Source: JBBROS01 sp965217935 (lineage in GTDB: Bacteria > Pseudomonadota > Alphaproteobacteria > Acetobacterales > Acetobacteraceae). Taken from it: a DNA stretch of 64,000 nt. A program made the translations under genes and the position numbers. Below, one piece after another: positions 52,426 through 60,161 of this stretch. Under the pieces are notes generated by a model. It was given only the letters and a program-made list of their open reading frames with translations, was not told where the DNA came from and made no database searches. The first letter of the stretch is position 1. Each line of letters begins with the position of its first letter. The stretch is taken from the NCBI GenBank assembly GCA_965217935.1, contig OZ244581.1:558001-622000 (forward strand), written 5' to 3'.

Positions 52426-53433
52426 ATGAACGGTCTCAAACCCACCCTCGCCCGCCTAGCCGCCGGCGCAACCCTGTCCGAAGCCGAGTCCGAAGCGGCC
52501 TTCGGCGTCATCATGTCCGGCGACGCAACCCCCACGCAGATCGCCGGCCTGCTGATGGCCATGCGCGTTCGCCGCGAGACCGTCGCCGAACTTACCGGGG
52601 CCGTCCGCGCCATGCTCGCCCGCATGACCCGCGTCCCGGTTCCTCCCGGCGCCATCGACGTGTGCGGCACCGGCGGCGACAACGCGGGCACCCTCAACGT
52701 CTCCACCGCCGTAGCCTTCGTCCTGGCCGGCTGCGGCGTCCCGGTCGCCAAGCACGGCAACCGCGCCCTCTCGTCGCGCACCGGCGGCGCGGACGTGCTG
52801 GCCGAACTCGGCGTCAACGTCGACACGCCGCTCGAACGCCTCCCCGCAATCCTCGCCAAGGCAGGCTGCGCCTTCCTCTTCGCCCCCCGCCATCACCCGG
52901 CCCTGCGCCACGCCGCCGGGCCGCGCATGGAGCTCGGCACCCGCACCATCTTCAACCTCCTCGGCCCGCTCGCCAATCCGGCCGAAGTCCGCCGCCAGCT
53001 CACCGGCGTGTTCGACCCCTCCTGGGCGCGCCCGATGGCCGAAACACTCGGCGCACTCGGCCTGGAGCGCGCCTGGCTGGTCCACGGCGCGGGCCTCGAC
53101 GAATTGACCGTCGCCGGCGACAACCACGTCGTCAGCCTCGACTACGGCACGATCGGGACCAGAACCGTCACTCCCGAAGACGCCGGCCTGCCCCGCGCGC
53201 CCATCGCCGCCATCGCCGGCGGCGACGCGGCAACGAACGCGGCCGCGCTCTTGGCGTTGCTGCAAGGCAAGCGCGACCCATATCGCGACACGGTGCTGCT
53301 GAACGCCGCCGCGGCCCTGGTCATCGCCGACCGCGCGAACGACCTGCGGGACGGAGCAGCCATTGCTGCCGCCTGCCTCGACCAGGGCGCCGCCCTGGCC
53401 GCCCTTGACGCATTACGACAGGCAACCGCCTGA
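52426..53433 (+). CDS. trpD: Anthranilate phosphoribosyltransferase
   Basis: 335 residues. Transfers phosphoribose from PRPP to anthranilate. Signatures: DVCGTGGDNAGTLNVST (PRPP loop), KHGNRALSSRTGGADVLAELG, the magnesium region, and FNLLGPLANPAEVRRQLTGVF with VHGAGLDEL. The ATG at 52426 follows a palindrome-rich spacer; the start is set by the family N-terminus (LKPTLARLAAGATLSEAE). It is 9 bases upstream of trpC. Confidence 0.95.
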   Translation: MNGLKPTLARLAAGATLSEAESEAAFGVIMSGDATPTQIAGLLMAMRVRRETVAELTGAVRAMLARMTRVPVPPGAIDVCGTGGDNAGTLNVSTAVAFVLAGCGVPVAKHGNRALSSRTGGADVLAELGVNVDTPLERLPAILAKAGCAFLFAPRHHPALRHAAGPRMELGTRTIFNLLGPLANPAEVRRQLTGVFDPSWARPMAETLGALGLERAWLVHGAGLDELTVAGDNHVVSLDYGTIGTRTVTPEDAGLPRAPIAAIAGGDAATNAAALLALLQGKRDPYRDTVLLNAAAALVIADRANDLRDGAAIAAACLDQGAALAALDALRQATA

Positions 53434-53442
53434 TCACCGCCG

Positions 53443-54294
53443 ATGGAGTCTCAACCCCAAATGGACACTGCCCTGACCGCTCCCCCGGCCGACACGCCCG
53501 ACGTCTTGGCCCGCATCTGCGCCGAAACCCAGGCCGAGGTCGCCCGCCGCCGGGCACAGCACAGCAGCGACGATCTGCGCGCCAAGATCGGCCGCCACCC
53601 GCCGCACACCCGAGGCTTCGGCCTGGCCCTCAAGGAAGCCGTGGCCGACGGCGGCTGCGGCTACGGCCTCATCGCCGAGGTCAAGAAAGCCTCCCCCTCC
53701 GCCGGCGTCATCCGCCCGGACTTCGACCCGGCAGCCATCGCCCAGGCCTACGAGCAAGGCGGCGCCACCTGCCTTTCCGTCCTCACCGACGCCCCCTACT
53801 TCCAGGGCGACGCGGCCCACCTCAAGCAAGCCCGCGAGGCCGTCAAGCTCCCCATCCTGCGCAAGGACTTCATCCTCGACCCTTGGCAGGTGCTCGAAAG
53901 CCGGCTCATGGGCGCTGACTGCATCCTGCTCATCATGGCCGCCCTCTCCGACAGTCTCGCCCGCGAACTGGAGGAACTCGCCCGCGCGCTCGACATGGAC
54001 GTGCTGGCCGAAGTCCATGACCAGCGCGAACTCGACCGTGCCCTCGGCCTGCAAACCTCGCTCATCGGCATCAACAACCGTGACCTCAAAACCATGAAGA
54101 CCGACATCCAAACCGCGGTCGACCTCGCCCCCGGCGTCCCCTCCGACCGCTTCGTCATCGCCGAAAGCGGCATCCGCACCCATCAGGACGTCAAATTCCT
54201 CTGCGAAGCCGGCATCCGCTGCTTCCTGATCGGCGAGAGCCTGCTCAAGCAGGACGACCTGCCCGCCGCCACCCGCGCCATGCTGGGCGAATGA
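53443..54294 (+). CDS. trpC: Indole-3-glycerol phosphate synthase
   Basis: 283 residues (or 277 from the ATG at 53461). TIM barrel that closes the indole ring. Conserved blocks: YGLIAEVKKASPSAGVIRPDF with the catalytic Lys, CLSVLTDAPYFQGD, LPILRKDFILDPWQV, VLAEVHDQREL, IGINNRDLKTMKTD and VIAESGIRT. Its stop overlaps moaC by four bases, linking tryptophan synthesis to molybdopterin genes, an order widely seen in alphaproteobacteria. Confidence 0.95.
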   Translation: MESQPQMDTALTAPPADTPDVLARICAETQAEVARRRAQHSSDDLRAKIGRHPPHTRGFGLALKEAVADGGCGYGLIAEVKKASPSAGVIRPDFDPAAIAQAYEQGGATCLSVLTDAPYFQGDAAHLKQAREAVKLPILRKDFILDPWQVLESRLMGADCILLIMAALSDSLARELEELARALDMDVLAEVHDQRELDRALGLQTSLIGINNRDLKTMKTDIQTAVDLAPGVPSDRFVIAESGIRTHQDVKFLCEAGIRCFLIGESLLKQDDLPAATRAMLGE

Positions 54295-54761
54295 CCCCCC
54301 TCACCCACTTCGACGAGGCCGGCCGCGCCCACATGGTCGATGTCTCGGAGAAGCCCGAAACCGCCCGCGCCGCCACTGCCCGTGTCACCGTCCTTATGCA
54401 GCCCGAGACCCGGCAGATGGTGGCCAGCGGGAGCGCCAAGAAAGGCGACGTCCTCGGCGTTGCCCGCCTCGCCGGCATCATGGCCAGCAAGCGCGCCGCC
54501 GACCTCATCCCCCTCTGCCACCCCCTGCCTATCTCCGCCGTCACGCTCGACCTCGAACTCTCCGGCGAAGGCGTCGACATCGCCGCCACCGTCCGCACCA
54601 CGGGCCGCACCGGCGTCGAAATGGAGGCGCTCACCGCCGCCAGCATCGCCGCCCTCACGGTTTACGACATGCTGAAAGCCGTAGACCGCGCCATGCGCAT
54701 CGACGGCCTGCGCGTAGTGCACAAGGACGGCGGCAAGTCCGGCCGCTTCGAACAGGCCTGA
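54291..54761 (+). CDS. moaC: Cyclic pyranopterin monophosphate synthase
   Basis: 156 residues. With MoaA converts GTP to cyclic pyranopterin monophosphate in molybdenum cofactor synthesis. Signatures: MVDVSEKPETARAATA, KKGDVLGVARLAGIMASKR, LIPLCHPLPI with the catalytic His, and GRTGVEMEALTAAS with DMLKAVDRAM. Overlaps trpC (ATGA) and moeA (TGATG). Confidence 0.95.
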   Translation: MTPLTHFDEAGRAHMVDVSEKPETARAATARVTVLMQPETRQMVASGSAKKGDVLGVARLAGIMASKRAADLIPLCHPLPISAVTLDLELSGEGVDIAATVRTTGRTGVEMEALTAASIAALTVYDMLKAVDRAMRIDGLRVVHKDGGKSGRFEQA

Positions 54762-55954
54762 TGATCTCCGTCGACGAGGCCCGCGCCCGCATCCTCGCCC
54801 CCCTCCGCCCCACGCCGCCCGAGATCGTCGCCCTCCCCGACGCCTGGTCCCGCGTCACCGCCGCCGAGACCCGCGCCCGGCTCGACCAGCCGCCCGCCGA
54901 TGTCTCCGCCATGGACGGCTATGCCCTGCGCTCCGCCGACATCGGCCCGCGCCGGCTGATCGGCGCAGCCCCCGCCGGCCATCCCTTCGCGGCCGAGGTC
55001 GGCCCCGGCGAGGCCGTCCGCCTCTTTACCGGCAGCCTCGTGCCCGGCGGCGCGGATTGCGTCGTCATTCAGGAGAACGTGCAGCGGGACGCCGACCACG
55101 TCACCCTCAACGACAGGCCGCGCCCCGGCAGCCATATCCGCCGCCGCGGCCAGGACTTCGCCGCCGGCGCGCTCCTGATTCCCGCCGGCGCCCGCCTCGA
55201 CGCCCGCGGCATCGGCCTTGCCGCCGCCGGCAATCACCCGTGGCTCGCCGTCCACCGCCGCCCCGTCGTTGCCATCCTCGCCACCGGCGACGAGATCGCG
55301 CTGCCGGGCAACCCAATCGCGCCCGGCGGCATCGTCAGCTCCAATGCCCACGCCCTTGCCGCCCTGGTCCGCGCCCGCGGCGCCATCCCCATGATCCTGC
55401 CCATCGCCCAAGACTCCGCCGACGCTATCTCCGAGGCCGCCCAAGCCGCCGCCAGCGCCGACCTCCTCGTCACCACCGGCGGCGCCAGCGTCGGCGAGCA
55501 CGACCTCATCCAACCGGGCCTCGAACGCCAAGGCTTCGCCCTCGACTTCTGGAAAGTCGCCATGCGCCCCGGCAAGCCCCTGCTCTGCGGCCGGGTCGGC
55601 GACACCGGCGTCATCGGCCTGCCTGGCAACCCGGTCTCCGCCCTGGTCTGCGCCATCCTGTTCCTGCTTCCCGCCCTCGACCGCCTGCAAGGCCTGCCCG
55701 GCGACCCGCCGAGCACGACTCCCGCCCGCCTCGGCGCAGCCCTACCGGCCAATGACGCCCGCGCCGACCACCTGCGTGCGACCCTTGCCGCCGCCGATGG
55801 CCTGCCGGTCGCAACCCCCTTTCCGCGCCAAGATTCTGCCATGCTGCACGTCTTCTATCAGGCCCAAGCCCTTATCCTCCGCGCGCCGAACGCGCCGGGG
55901 CTCGAAGCCGGAGCGATCGTCGACCTCATCCGCCTCGATCATCTGGGCGTGTGA
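54761..55954 (+). CDS. moeA: Molybdopterin molybdenumtransferase
   Basis: 397 residues. Inserts molybdate into adenylated molybdopterin. The N-terminal linker domain contains QPPADVSAMDGYALRSADIG; the MPT-binding domain has VVAILATGDEI, SSNAHALAAL, TTGGASVGEHDLI and KPLLCGRVGDTGVIGLPGNP; a C-terminal beta domain follows. The one-base overlap with moaC indicates coupled translation. A palindromic repeat follows the stop. Confidence 0.94.
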   Translation: MISVDEARARILAPLRPTPPEIVALPDAWSRVTAAETRARLDQPPADVSAMDGYALRSADIGPRRLIGAAPAGHPFAAEVGPGEAVRLFTGSLVPGGADCVVIQENVQRDADHVTLNDRPRPGSHIRRRGQDFAAGALLIPAGARLDARGIGLAAAGNHPWLAVHRRPVVAILATGDEIALPGNPIAPGGIVSSNAHALAALVRARGAIPMILPIAQDSADAISEAAQAAASADLLVTTGGASVGEHDLIQPGLERQGFALDFWKVAMRPGKPLLCGRVGDTGVIGLPGNPVSALVCAILFLLPALDRLQGLPGDPPSTTPARLGAALPANDARADHLRATLAAADGLPVATPFPRQDSAMLHVFYQAQALILRAPNAPGLEAGAIVDLIRLDHLGV

Positions 55955-55963
55955 CCGACAGGG

Positions 55964-56068
55964 CAATCGCATTTCACGGGACGGCTCGCTGTCATGGCGC
56001 GCAAGATGGTATGTCTTCAAAGATCCCTAAGCGGACAGTCTTGGCATAAGCCACGAATGCCCGGTTAG
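55964..56068. repeat. Large palindromic intergenic repeat, copy 2
   Basis: Between moeA and lexA. Matches copy 1 (29184-29287) in order and sequence: ACGGCTCGC.GTCA, GTCTTCAAAGA, CCTAAGC, AAGCCACGAATGCC and TTAGG. The stem that is perfect in copy 1 is interrupted here, so this copy is more decayed. Confidence 0.8.
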
Positions 56069-56105
56069 GGCGCTGCCCTGGCCGCATTGGGGCCTCGGGC
56101 CGCAA
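56063..56105. repeat. GC-rich intergenic palindromic repeat, copy 3 (inverted)
   Basis: Read on the minus strand it gives GAGGCCCCAAT..GGCCAGGGCAGCGCCCT, the same module order as copies 1 and 2. It directly follows the large palindromic repeat and lies about 135 bases upstream of the LexA box. Confidence 0.65.
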
Positions 56106-56237
56106 AAATCCAATCCTCAAGCAAGCCGCTCCTTGCCGGGGCCTCCTGTCTCAGTGGGGTCCACAGGCGAAGCTCATGGTTTCTCGTCGAACGCGAGAGC
56201 CCTGACGTCATCGATCCGATAGTTGACGCGGCGCCGA

Positions 56238-56252
56238 GAACTTAACTAGAAC
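56238..56252. promoter_or_regulatory. LexA (SOS) box upstream of lexA
   Basis: GAAC-N7-GAAC (GAACTTAACTAGAAC), the complement of the alphaproteobacterial SOS operator GTTC-N7-GTTC. It is 56 bases before the lexA ATG and is therefore placed for autorepression. Confidence 0.85.
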
Positions 56253-56308
56253 ACCCGCTCTGTTTCCGGTTTTGTTCCAGAGCCGGCTCACCCCGAGGGC
56301 GCCCATTC

Positions 56309-57022
56309 ATGTTGACCCGTAAACAACACGAGTTGCTGAGCTTCATCGACCGCCATCTCAAGGCCACGGGCTACTCTCCCAGCTTCGAGGAAATGAAGGA
56401 AGCCCTCGCCCTACGCTCTAAGAGCGGCATCCACCGCCTGATCTCGGCGCTTGAGGAACGCGGCTTCCTTCGCCGCCACCATCACCGTGCGCGGGCGCTC
56501 GAGGTCGTGCGCCTGCCGAACGAGGCCGCCCGCCTCCGCGCCGATGTCCCGCCTGCCGCCGTGCCCCAGTTCGCCCCCAACGTCATCCGCGGCGACTTCA
56601 CCGCCCGCCTGCCCGGCGTCCGCTCAGCCGCCGAGGCCGGCGCCGTCCAGCTCCCGCTGTATGGCCGCATCGCCGCCGGCCTGCCCATCGAGGCCCTGCG
56701 CGACAACGGCGCCCAGGTCGAGGTCCCGATGGCCATGCTCGGCCAAGGCGACCATTACGCCCTGCAGGTCGACGGCGACTCCATGGTCGATGCCGGCATC
56801 CTCGACGGCGATACCGTGATCATTCGCAAAAGCGACACCGCCGAGAATGGCCAGATCATCGTGGCCCTGGTCGATGACCGCGAGGTGACGCTCAAGCGCC
56901 TGCGCCGCCGGGGCAATTCGGTGGCGCTGGAACCGGCCAACCCCAAGCATCGCGTCCAGGTGTTGCCGGCGGACCAGGTGAAGGTGCAGGGCAAGCTCGT
57001 GGGCCTGCTGCGGCGGTATTAA
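56309..57022 (+). CDS. lexA: SOS repressor LexA
   Basis: 237 residues. N-terminal winged helix (1-65: RKQHELLSFIDRHLKATGYSP, then RSKSGIHRLISALEERGFL) and C-terminal S24 self-cleavage domain. The cleavage bond is A123-G124 in GRIAAGLP; the catalytic Ser158 is in VDGDSMVDAGI and Lys196 in REVTLKRL. RecA filaments trigger cleavage and SOS induction. The box at 56238-56252 fits autoregulation. The LexA length and the Ala-Gly site are as in other alphaproteobacteria. Confidence 0.95.
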   Translation: MLTRKQHELLSFIDRHLKATGYSPSFEEMKEALALRSKSGIHRLISALEERGFLRRHHHRARALEVVRLPNEAARLRADVPPAAVPQFAPNVIRGDFTARLPGVRSAAEAGAVQLPLYGRIAAGLPIEALRDNGAQVEVPMAMLGQGDHYALQVDGDSMVDAGILDGDTVIIRKSDTAENGQIIVALVDDREVTLKRLRRRGNSVALEPANPKHRVQVLPADQVKVQGKLVGLLRRY

Positions 57023-57062
57023 GGGCGGCTTGCGTGAGCGTTAGCCGCTCCGTTGAATGAGG

Positions 57063-57407
57063 TCAGGCGCCCGTTTTTGCTTTAGGGCGGCGCTTCTTGG
57101 GCGGCATAGGCAGCTCGGCGGCCGAGATCTTAACCAACTCCGCTAGCCAGCCGCCGTCATCCCATTTATCGCCAGTCACCATGAAGCACGGCTTAGCCCC
57201 TTGGTATGGCGGTCGTTCAATTGGCTCCCCCACGAACGCCCGGCCGGCGGCGGTCGGCTTCACGAAAAGCTGGTCGTCGCACACGAGGGCGACCATTTTT
57301 CCGTCGCAAAAAATTCCATATTACCCAAACATCTTCCGGGCGCTGACCATCCCTGCCGCGGCGGCTTGCTCCACGATGAAGTCCACGGTGCTTTTCCGCG
57401 ACGCCAT
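57063..57407 (-). pseudogene. TfoX N-terminal-domain protein with an in-frame stop
   Basis: From the ATG at 57407 the frame reads MASRKSTVDFIVEQAAAAG, SARKMFG, then TAA at 57321-57323, then YGIFCDGKMVALVCDDQLFV, KPTAAGRAFVG and YQGAKPCFMVTGDKWDDGGW to a basic tail. The family has Glu between MFG and YGIF (MFGEYGIF), so one G-to-T change (GAA to TAA) explains the stop. Everything else is intact (114 codons). TfoX is a competence regulator in some gammaproteobacteria; this short single-domain type has unknown function. A truncated 77-residue product could restart at MVALV. Confidence 0.8.
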
Positions 57408-57434
57408 GTCCAAGCTCCAGTCGCTGTCCGCGAA

Positions 57435-57965
57435 CTAACCTTTCTCCACCTGGCTATATTCCAGTTCAACCGGCGTCGATCGCCCGAAGATTGAGACGCT
57501 GACCTTCAGCCGTCCCTTCTCCTCGTCCACCTCCTCGACCGTGCCGTTGAAGCTGGTGAACGGCCCGTCCGCCACCCGGACCTGCTCGCCAACCTCGAAC
57601 AGGATCGCCGGGCGCGACCGCTCCACGCCCTCGGCGCTCTGCTTGATGATCCGGTCCGCCTCCGCCTCGGTAATCGGCGTCGGCTTCAGCTTGGTCCCCA
57701 AAAACCCGGTCACCTTCGGCGTGTCCTTGATCAGGTGCCAAGTCTGGTCCGTCATCTCCATCTTCACCAGCACGTAGCCCGGGAAGAACTTCCGCTCCGC
57801 GTTCACCTTCTGCCCGCGCCGGACCTCGACGACGTCTTCCGCCGGCACCAGGATTTCATCCACGAGGTCGGCCAGCCCCTGCTGCGCCGCCGTCTCCTTC
57901 ACCTGCTGCGCGATCTTCTTCTCGAACCCCGAGTAGACGTGCACGACATACCAACGCTTCGCCAT
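57435..57965 (-). CDS. nusG: Transcription termination/antitermination factor NusG
   Basis: 176 residues. NGN domain (MAKRWYVVHVYSGFEKKIAQ, RKFFPGYVLVKMEM, VTGFLG) and C-terminal KOW domain (FEVGEQVRVADGPFTSFNGT, FGRSTPVELEYSQVEK). Binds RNA polymerase and links to Rho or the ribosome. The ATG at 57965 lies eight bases after secE. In the order tRNA-Trp, secE, nusG, the usual bacterial arrangement; the L11/L1 operon that normally follows is absent at this site. Confidence 0.96.
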   Translation of the reverse strand: MAKRWYVVHVYSGFEKKIAQQVKETAAQQGLADLVDEILVPAEDVVEVRRGQKVNAERKFFPGYVLVKMEMTDQTWHLIKDTPKVTGFLGTKLKPTPITEAEADRIIKQSAEGVERSRPAILFEVGEQVRVADGPFTSFNGTVEEVDEEKGRLKVSVSIFGRSTPVELEYSQVEKG

Positions 57966-57973
57966 GTTGCTTC

Positions 57974-58174
57974 CTAACCCCCGGCGCCGAACAGCGCCCG
58001 CACGCCGAGGCCGATCACCTGGTCGGCCAAGAAGAAGAACGCCGCCGCCAGCGCCGAGAGCGCGAACACGAGCCCCGTCGTCACCAGCGTCTCCTTGCGC
58101 GTCGGCCACGTGACCTTCGCCGCCTCGGCCCGCACGTCGCGGATGAATTTCGCCGGATTGATCGCCACCGCCAT
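57974..58174 (-). CDS. secE: Preprotein translocase subunit SecE
   Basis: 66 residues, the short one-helix SecE: AVAINPAKFIRDVRAEAAKVTWPTRKETL in consecutive pieces (amphipathic helix with the conserved KVTWP), then the single membrane span TGLVFALSALAAAFFFLAD. It clamps SecY in the translocon. ATG at 58174; a longer in-frame extension overlaps tRNA-Trp and is not real. Confidence 0.95.
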   Translation of the reverse strand: MAVAINPAKFIRDVRAEAAKVTWPTRKETLVTTGLVFALSALAAAFFFLADQVIGLGVRALFGAGG

Positions 58175-58219
58175 AACCAGGAACTCTCTACAATCTGCTT
58201 GAGTGATTGCGCCACGGCG

Positions 58220-58296
58220 TGGCAGGGGTGGAGGGTCTCGAACTCTCAACCTCCGGTTTTGGAGACCGGCGCTCTAGCCAATTGAGCTACACCCCT
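58220..58296 (-). tRNA. tRNA-Trp (CCA)
   Basis: 77 bases with encoded CCA. Acceptor AGGGGTG/CACCCCT, D arm GCTC/GAGC, anticodon loop CTCCAAA giving CCA, and T arm GAGAG-TTCGAGA-CCCTC-type pairing. Lies 45 bases upstream of secE in the same direction. Confidence 0.96.
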
Positions 58297-58416
58297 ACGG
58301 AGCCAGCGGCACCGGGCAACCCTGCCCGGCGCCGAACCCGCGCGAAGCCGGTAGAAACGGCGGCACGCTCGCATTGTCAAGCCTTTGCCCCGATATAGGT
58401 TTATCTCCCGCACGGC

Positions 58417-59553
58417 ATGACAAGCGCCTATACCGACCCGCCGATGACCACTGCCCGCCTCGCTCCTGTTGGAAGACGCGCCGACCGCCGCGGCCGCTGG
58501 ACCGTGGCGGCGTCGCTGATGGTGCATGGGGCCGTGTTGCTGGTCATGCTCGGGCTCGCCCGCTCGCCACAGCAAAACGCGCCTGCAGAGCCTTCTTATG
58601 ACTTGGTGTTCGAGAGCGGCGGCAATGCTCCTCCCGCCAATCAGGAACGAATGTCAGCGTCGGACGAAGCCCAGCCGAAACCGGCCCCGGACTCCGCACC
58701 CGAAGCGCCTCCTCCGTCCGGTATGAGCGGCCTGATCGGCCCCGAATCACCGGCTCCAGAGTCGTTGCCTGACCCGAACTCGACCACAACAACATCGCCC
58801 CAGACCCCGGCATCGTCGCTCCCGCAAAAAGCAGTGTCTGCAGCGGCTGAGCCATCGCCCGCATCGGTCCCGCTGATACCCGAGGCGCCCCCTCCGGCCG
58901 ACCTGCCCAAGTCTTCGGAAGCCCAGCCGCCGCGAACAGGTCCCCAGGTCCGTTTGCAGGAGCCGCCGGCAGAAACGCCGAGACCACCGGTTCCGGAATT
59001 TAAAATACCTGCGCCGCCAATTCCTTTGCCGCTCCCTCCATCAGCCCCGCCGCCTCCAAAAACAGTACCGAACCCATCGACGGCTGGAACTTTTGCCAAC
59101 CCGCTTGACCTCGATTTCGGCAACAGCCGGCAGCGCCTCGCGGCACCGCGTTCAAAGGCCCGGGCGGGCAGCGTCGCCTCGCGTTCAATCGATCTTTCGC
59201 TCGGCGAACCCAAAGATGATCTCAATCGACGCCAGTTACACTTTGCCGGCCGCGCAAAGAGCGCGGTTGCTGCATGGAATGAAAGCCTCTACCAATATTG
59301 GCTGCGGCATCGATACTTTCCGCCCCAAGCTCTCTCCCGTGGGCAGGACGGGACAGTCGAGCTAGAACTGACTGTAAATCGTAATGGCCGCGTTGAGGGC
59401 ATCACGATAACAAGAGGCTCCGGCTCGGAGTATCTGGATATGGCCAGTATTGGCAGCTTCAGGAATGCGAAGCTCCCGCCTCTACCGGACGAGATTGACG
59501 GACAGACGCTTAAAGTGCCCATCACGATCGATTACATGGTCATTGGCAGGTGA
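58417..59553 (+). CDS. TonB-like energy transducer
   Basis: 378 residues. A cytoplasmic N-terminus, one membrane anchor (VAASLMVHGAVLLVMLGLAR, with the SxxxH-type motif of TonB helices), a long Pro/Ala/Ser-rich periplasmic spacer (about 60-260), and a C-terminal TonB domain: LYQYWLRHRYFPPQALSRGQ, GTVELELTVNRNG, ITITRGSGSEYLD. Would transmit proton-motive force via ExbB/ExbD to outer-membrane receptors; those genes are not here. It could equally be TolA-like, but the YFPPQA and G-V-E-L-x-V patterns favour TonB. Confidence 0.82.
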   Translation: MTSAYTDPPMTTARLAPVGRRADRRGRWTVAASLMVHGAVLLVMLGLARSPQQNAPAEPSYDLVFESGGNAPPANQERMSASDEAQPKPAPDSAPEAPPPSGMSGLIGPESPAPESLPDPNSTTTTSPQTPASSLPQKAVSAAAEPSPASVPLIPEAPPPADLPKSSEAQPPRTGPQVRLQEPPAETPRPPVPEFKIPAPPIPLPLPPSAPPPPKTVPNPSTAGTFANPLDLDFGNSRQRLAAPRSKARAGSVASRSIDLSLGEPKDDLNRRQLHFAGRAKSAVAAWNESLYQYWLRHRYFPPQALSRGQDGTVELELTVNRNGRVEGITITRGSGSEYLDMASIGSFRNAKLPPLPDEIDGQTLKVPITIDYMVIGR

Positions 59554-59554
59554 T

Positions 59555-59628
59555 TGGAGCGGGCGATGGGAATCGAACCCACATCAGAAGCTTGGAAGGC
59601 TACCGCATTACCACTATGCTACGCCCGC
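59555..59628 (-). tRNA. tRNA-Gly (TCC)
   Basis: 74 bases with encoded CCA. Acceptor GCGGGCG/CGCCCGC, T arm with GGTTCGATTCC, and anticodon loop CTTCCAA giving TCC (Gly). It lies between tonB and smpB. Confidence 0.95.
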
Positions 59629-59673
59629 GCTCCAAACCGCTAAATAACTCTTCTGCCGCGCCGAGGGCAAGCC

Positions 59674-60159
59674 TCATCCCTTCTCCCGCATCAGCCGCGC
59701 CTTGTCCCGCTGCCAATCCCGCGCGGCGATGGCCTGTCGCTTGTCCTGCTTCTTCCGCCCCTCGCCCACGCCGATCAGCACCTTGGCCATCCCCCGCTCA
59801 TTGAAGTGGATATCGAGCGGCACCAGCGTTAGCCCGTCCCGCGTCGCCGCCCCCAGCAACGTGCCGATCTGCTTCTTCTTCAGCAGCAGCTTCCGCGGCG
59901 CCCGAGGCTCGAACCGCGAGAGAATTCCCCCCTGGTATTCCGGGATGTAGCAGTTGAACAGGTAAAGCTCCCCTTCCCGCTCCCCCGCCCAAGCCTCCGT
60001 CAGCGTCGCCCGCCCCAGCCGCAGGCTCTTCACCTCCGGCCCCTTCAGCACCACCCCGGCTTCCATCGTCTGCTTGATCGTGTAGTCGAATCGCGCCTTG
60101 CGGTTCTGCGCCGCCACTCCGTGCGAGATCAAGCCTGATTTCTTCTTCGTCGCCGCCAT
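59674..60159 (-). CDS. smpB: SsrA-binding protein SmpB
   Basis: 161 residues. Delivers tmRNA to stalled ribosomes. OB-fold core: QNRKARFDYTIKQTMEAGVVL, GPEVKSLRLGRATLTEAW, ELYLFNCYIPEYQ, and the basic tail DKRQAIAARDWQRDKARLMR. Starts two bases after the dapA stop, so they are cotranscribed, a common alphaproteobacterial pair. The tmRNA gene (ssrA) was not seen in this window. Confidence 0.96.
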   Translation of the reverse strand: MAATKKKSGLISHGVAAQNRKARFDYTIKQTMEAGVVLKGPEVKSLRLGRATLTEAWAGEREGELYLFNCYIPEYQGGILSRFEPRAPRKLLLKKKQIGTLLGAATRDGLTLVPLDIHFNERGMAKVLIGVGEGRKKQDKRQAIAARDWQRDKARLMREKG

Positions 60160-60161
60160 GA

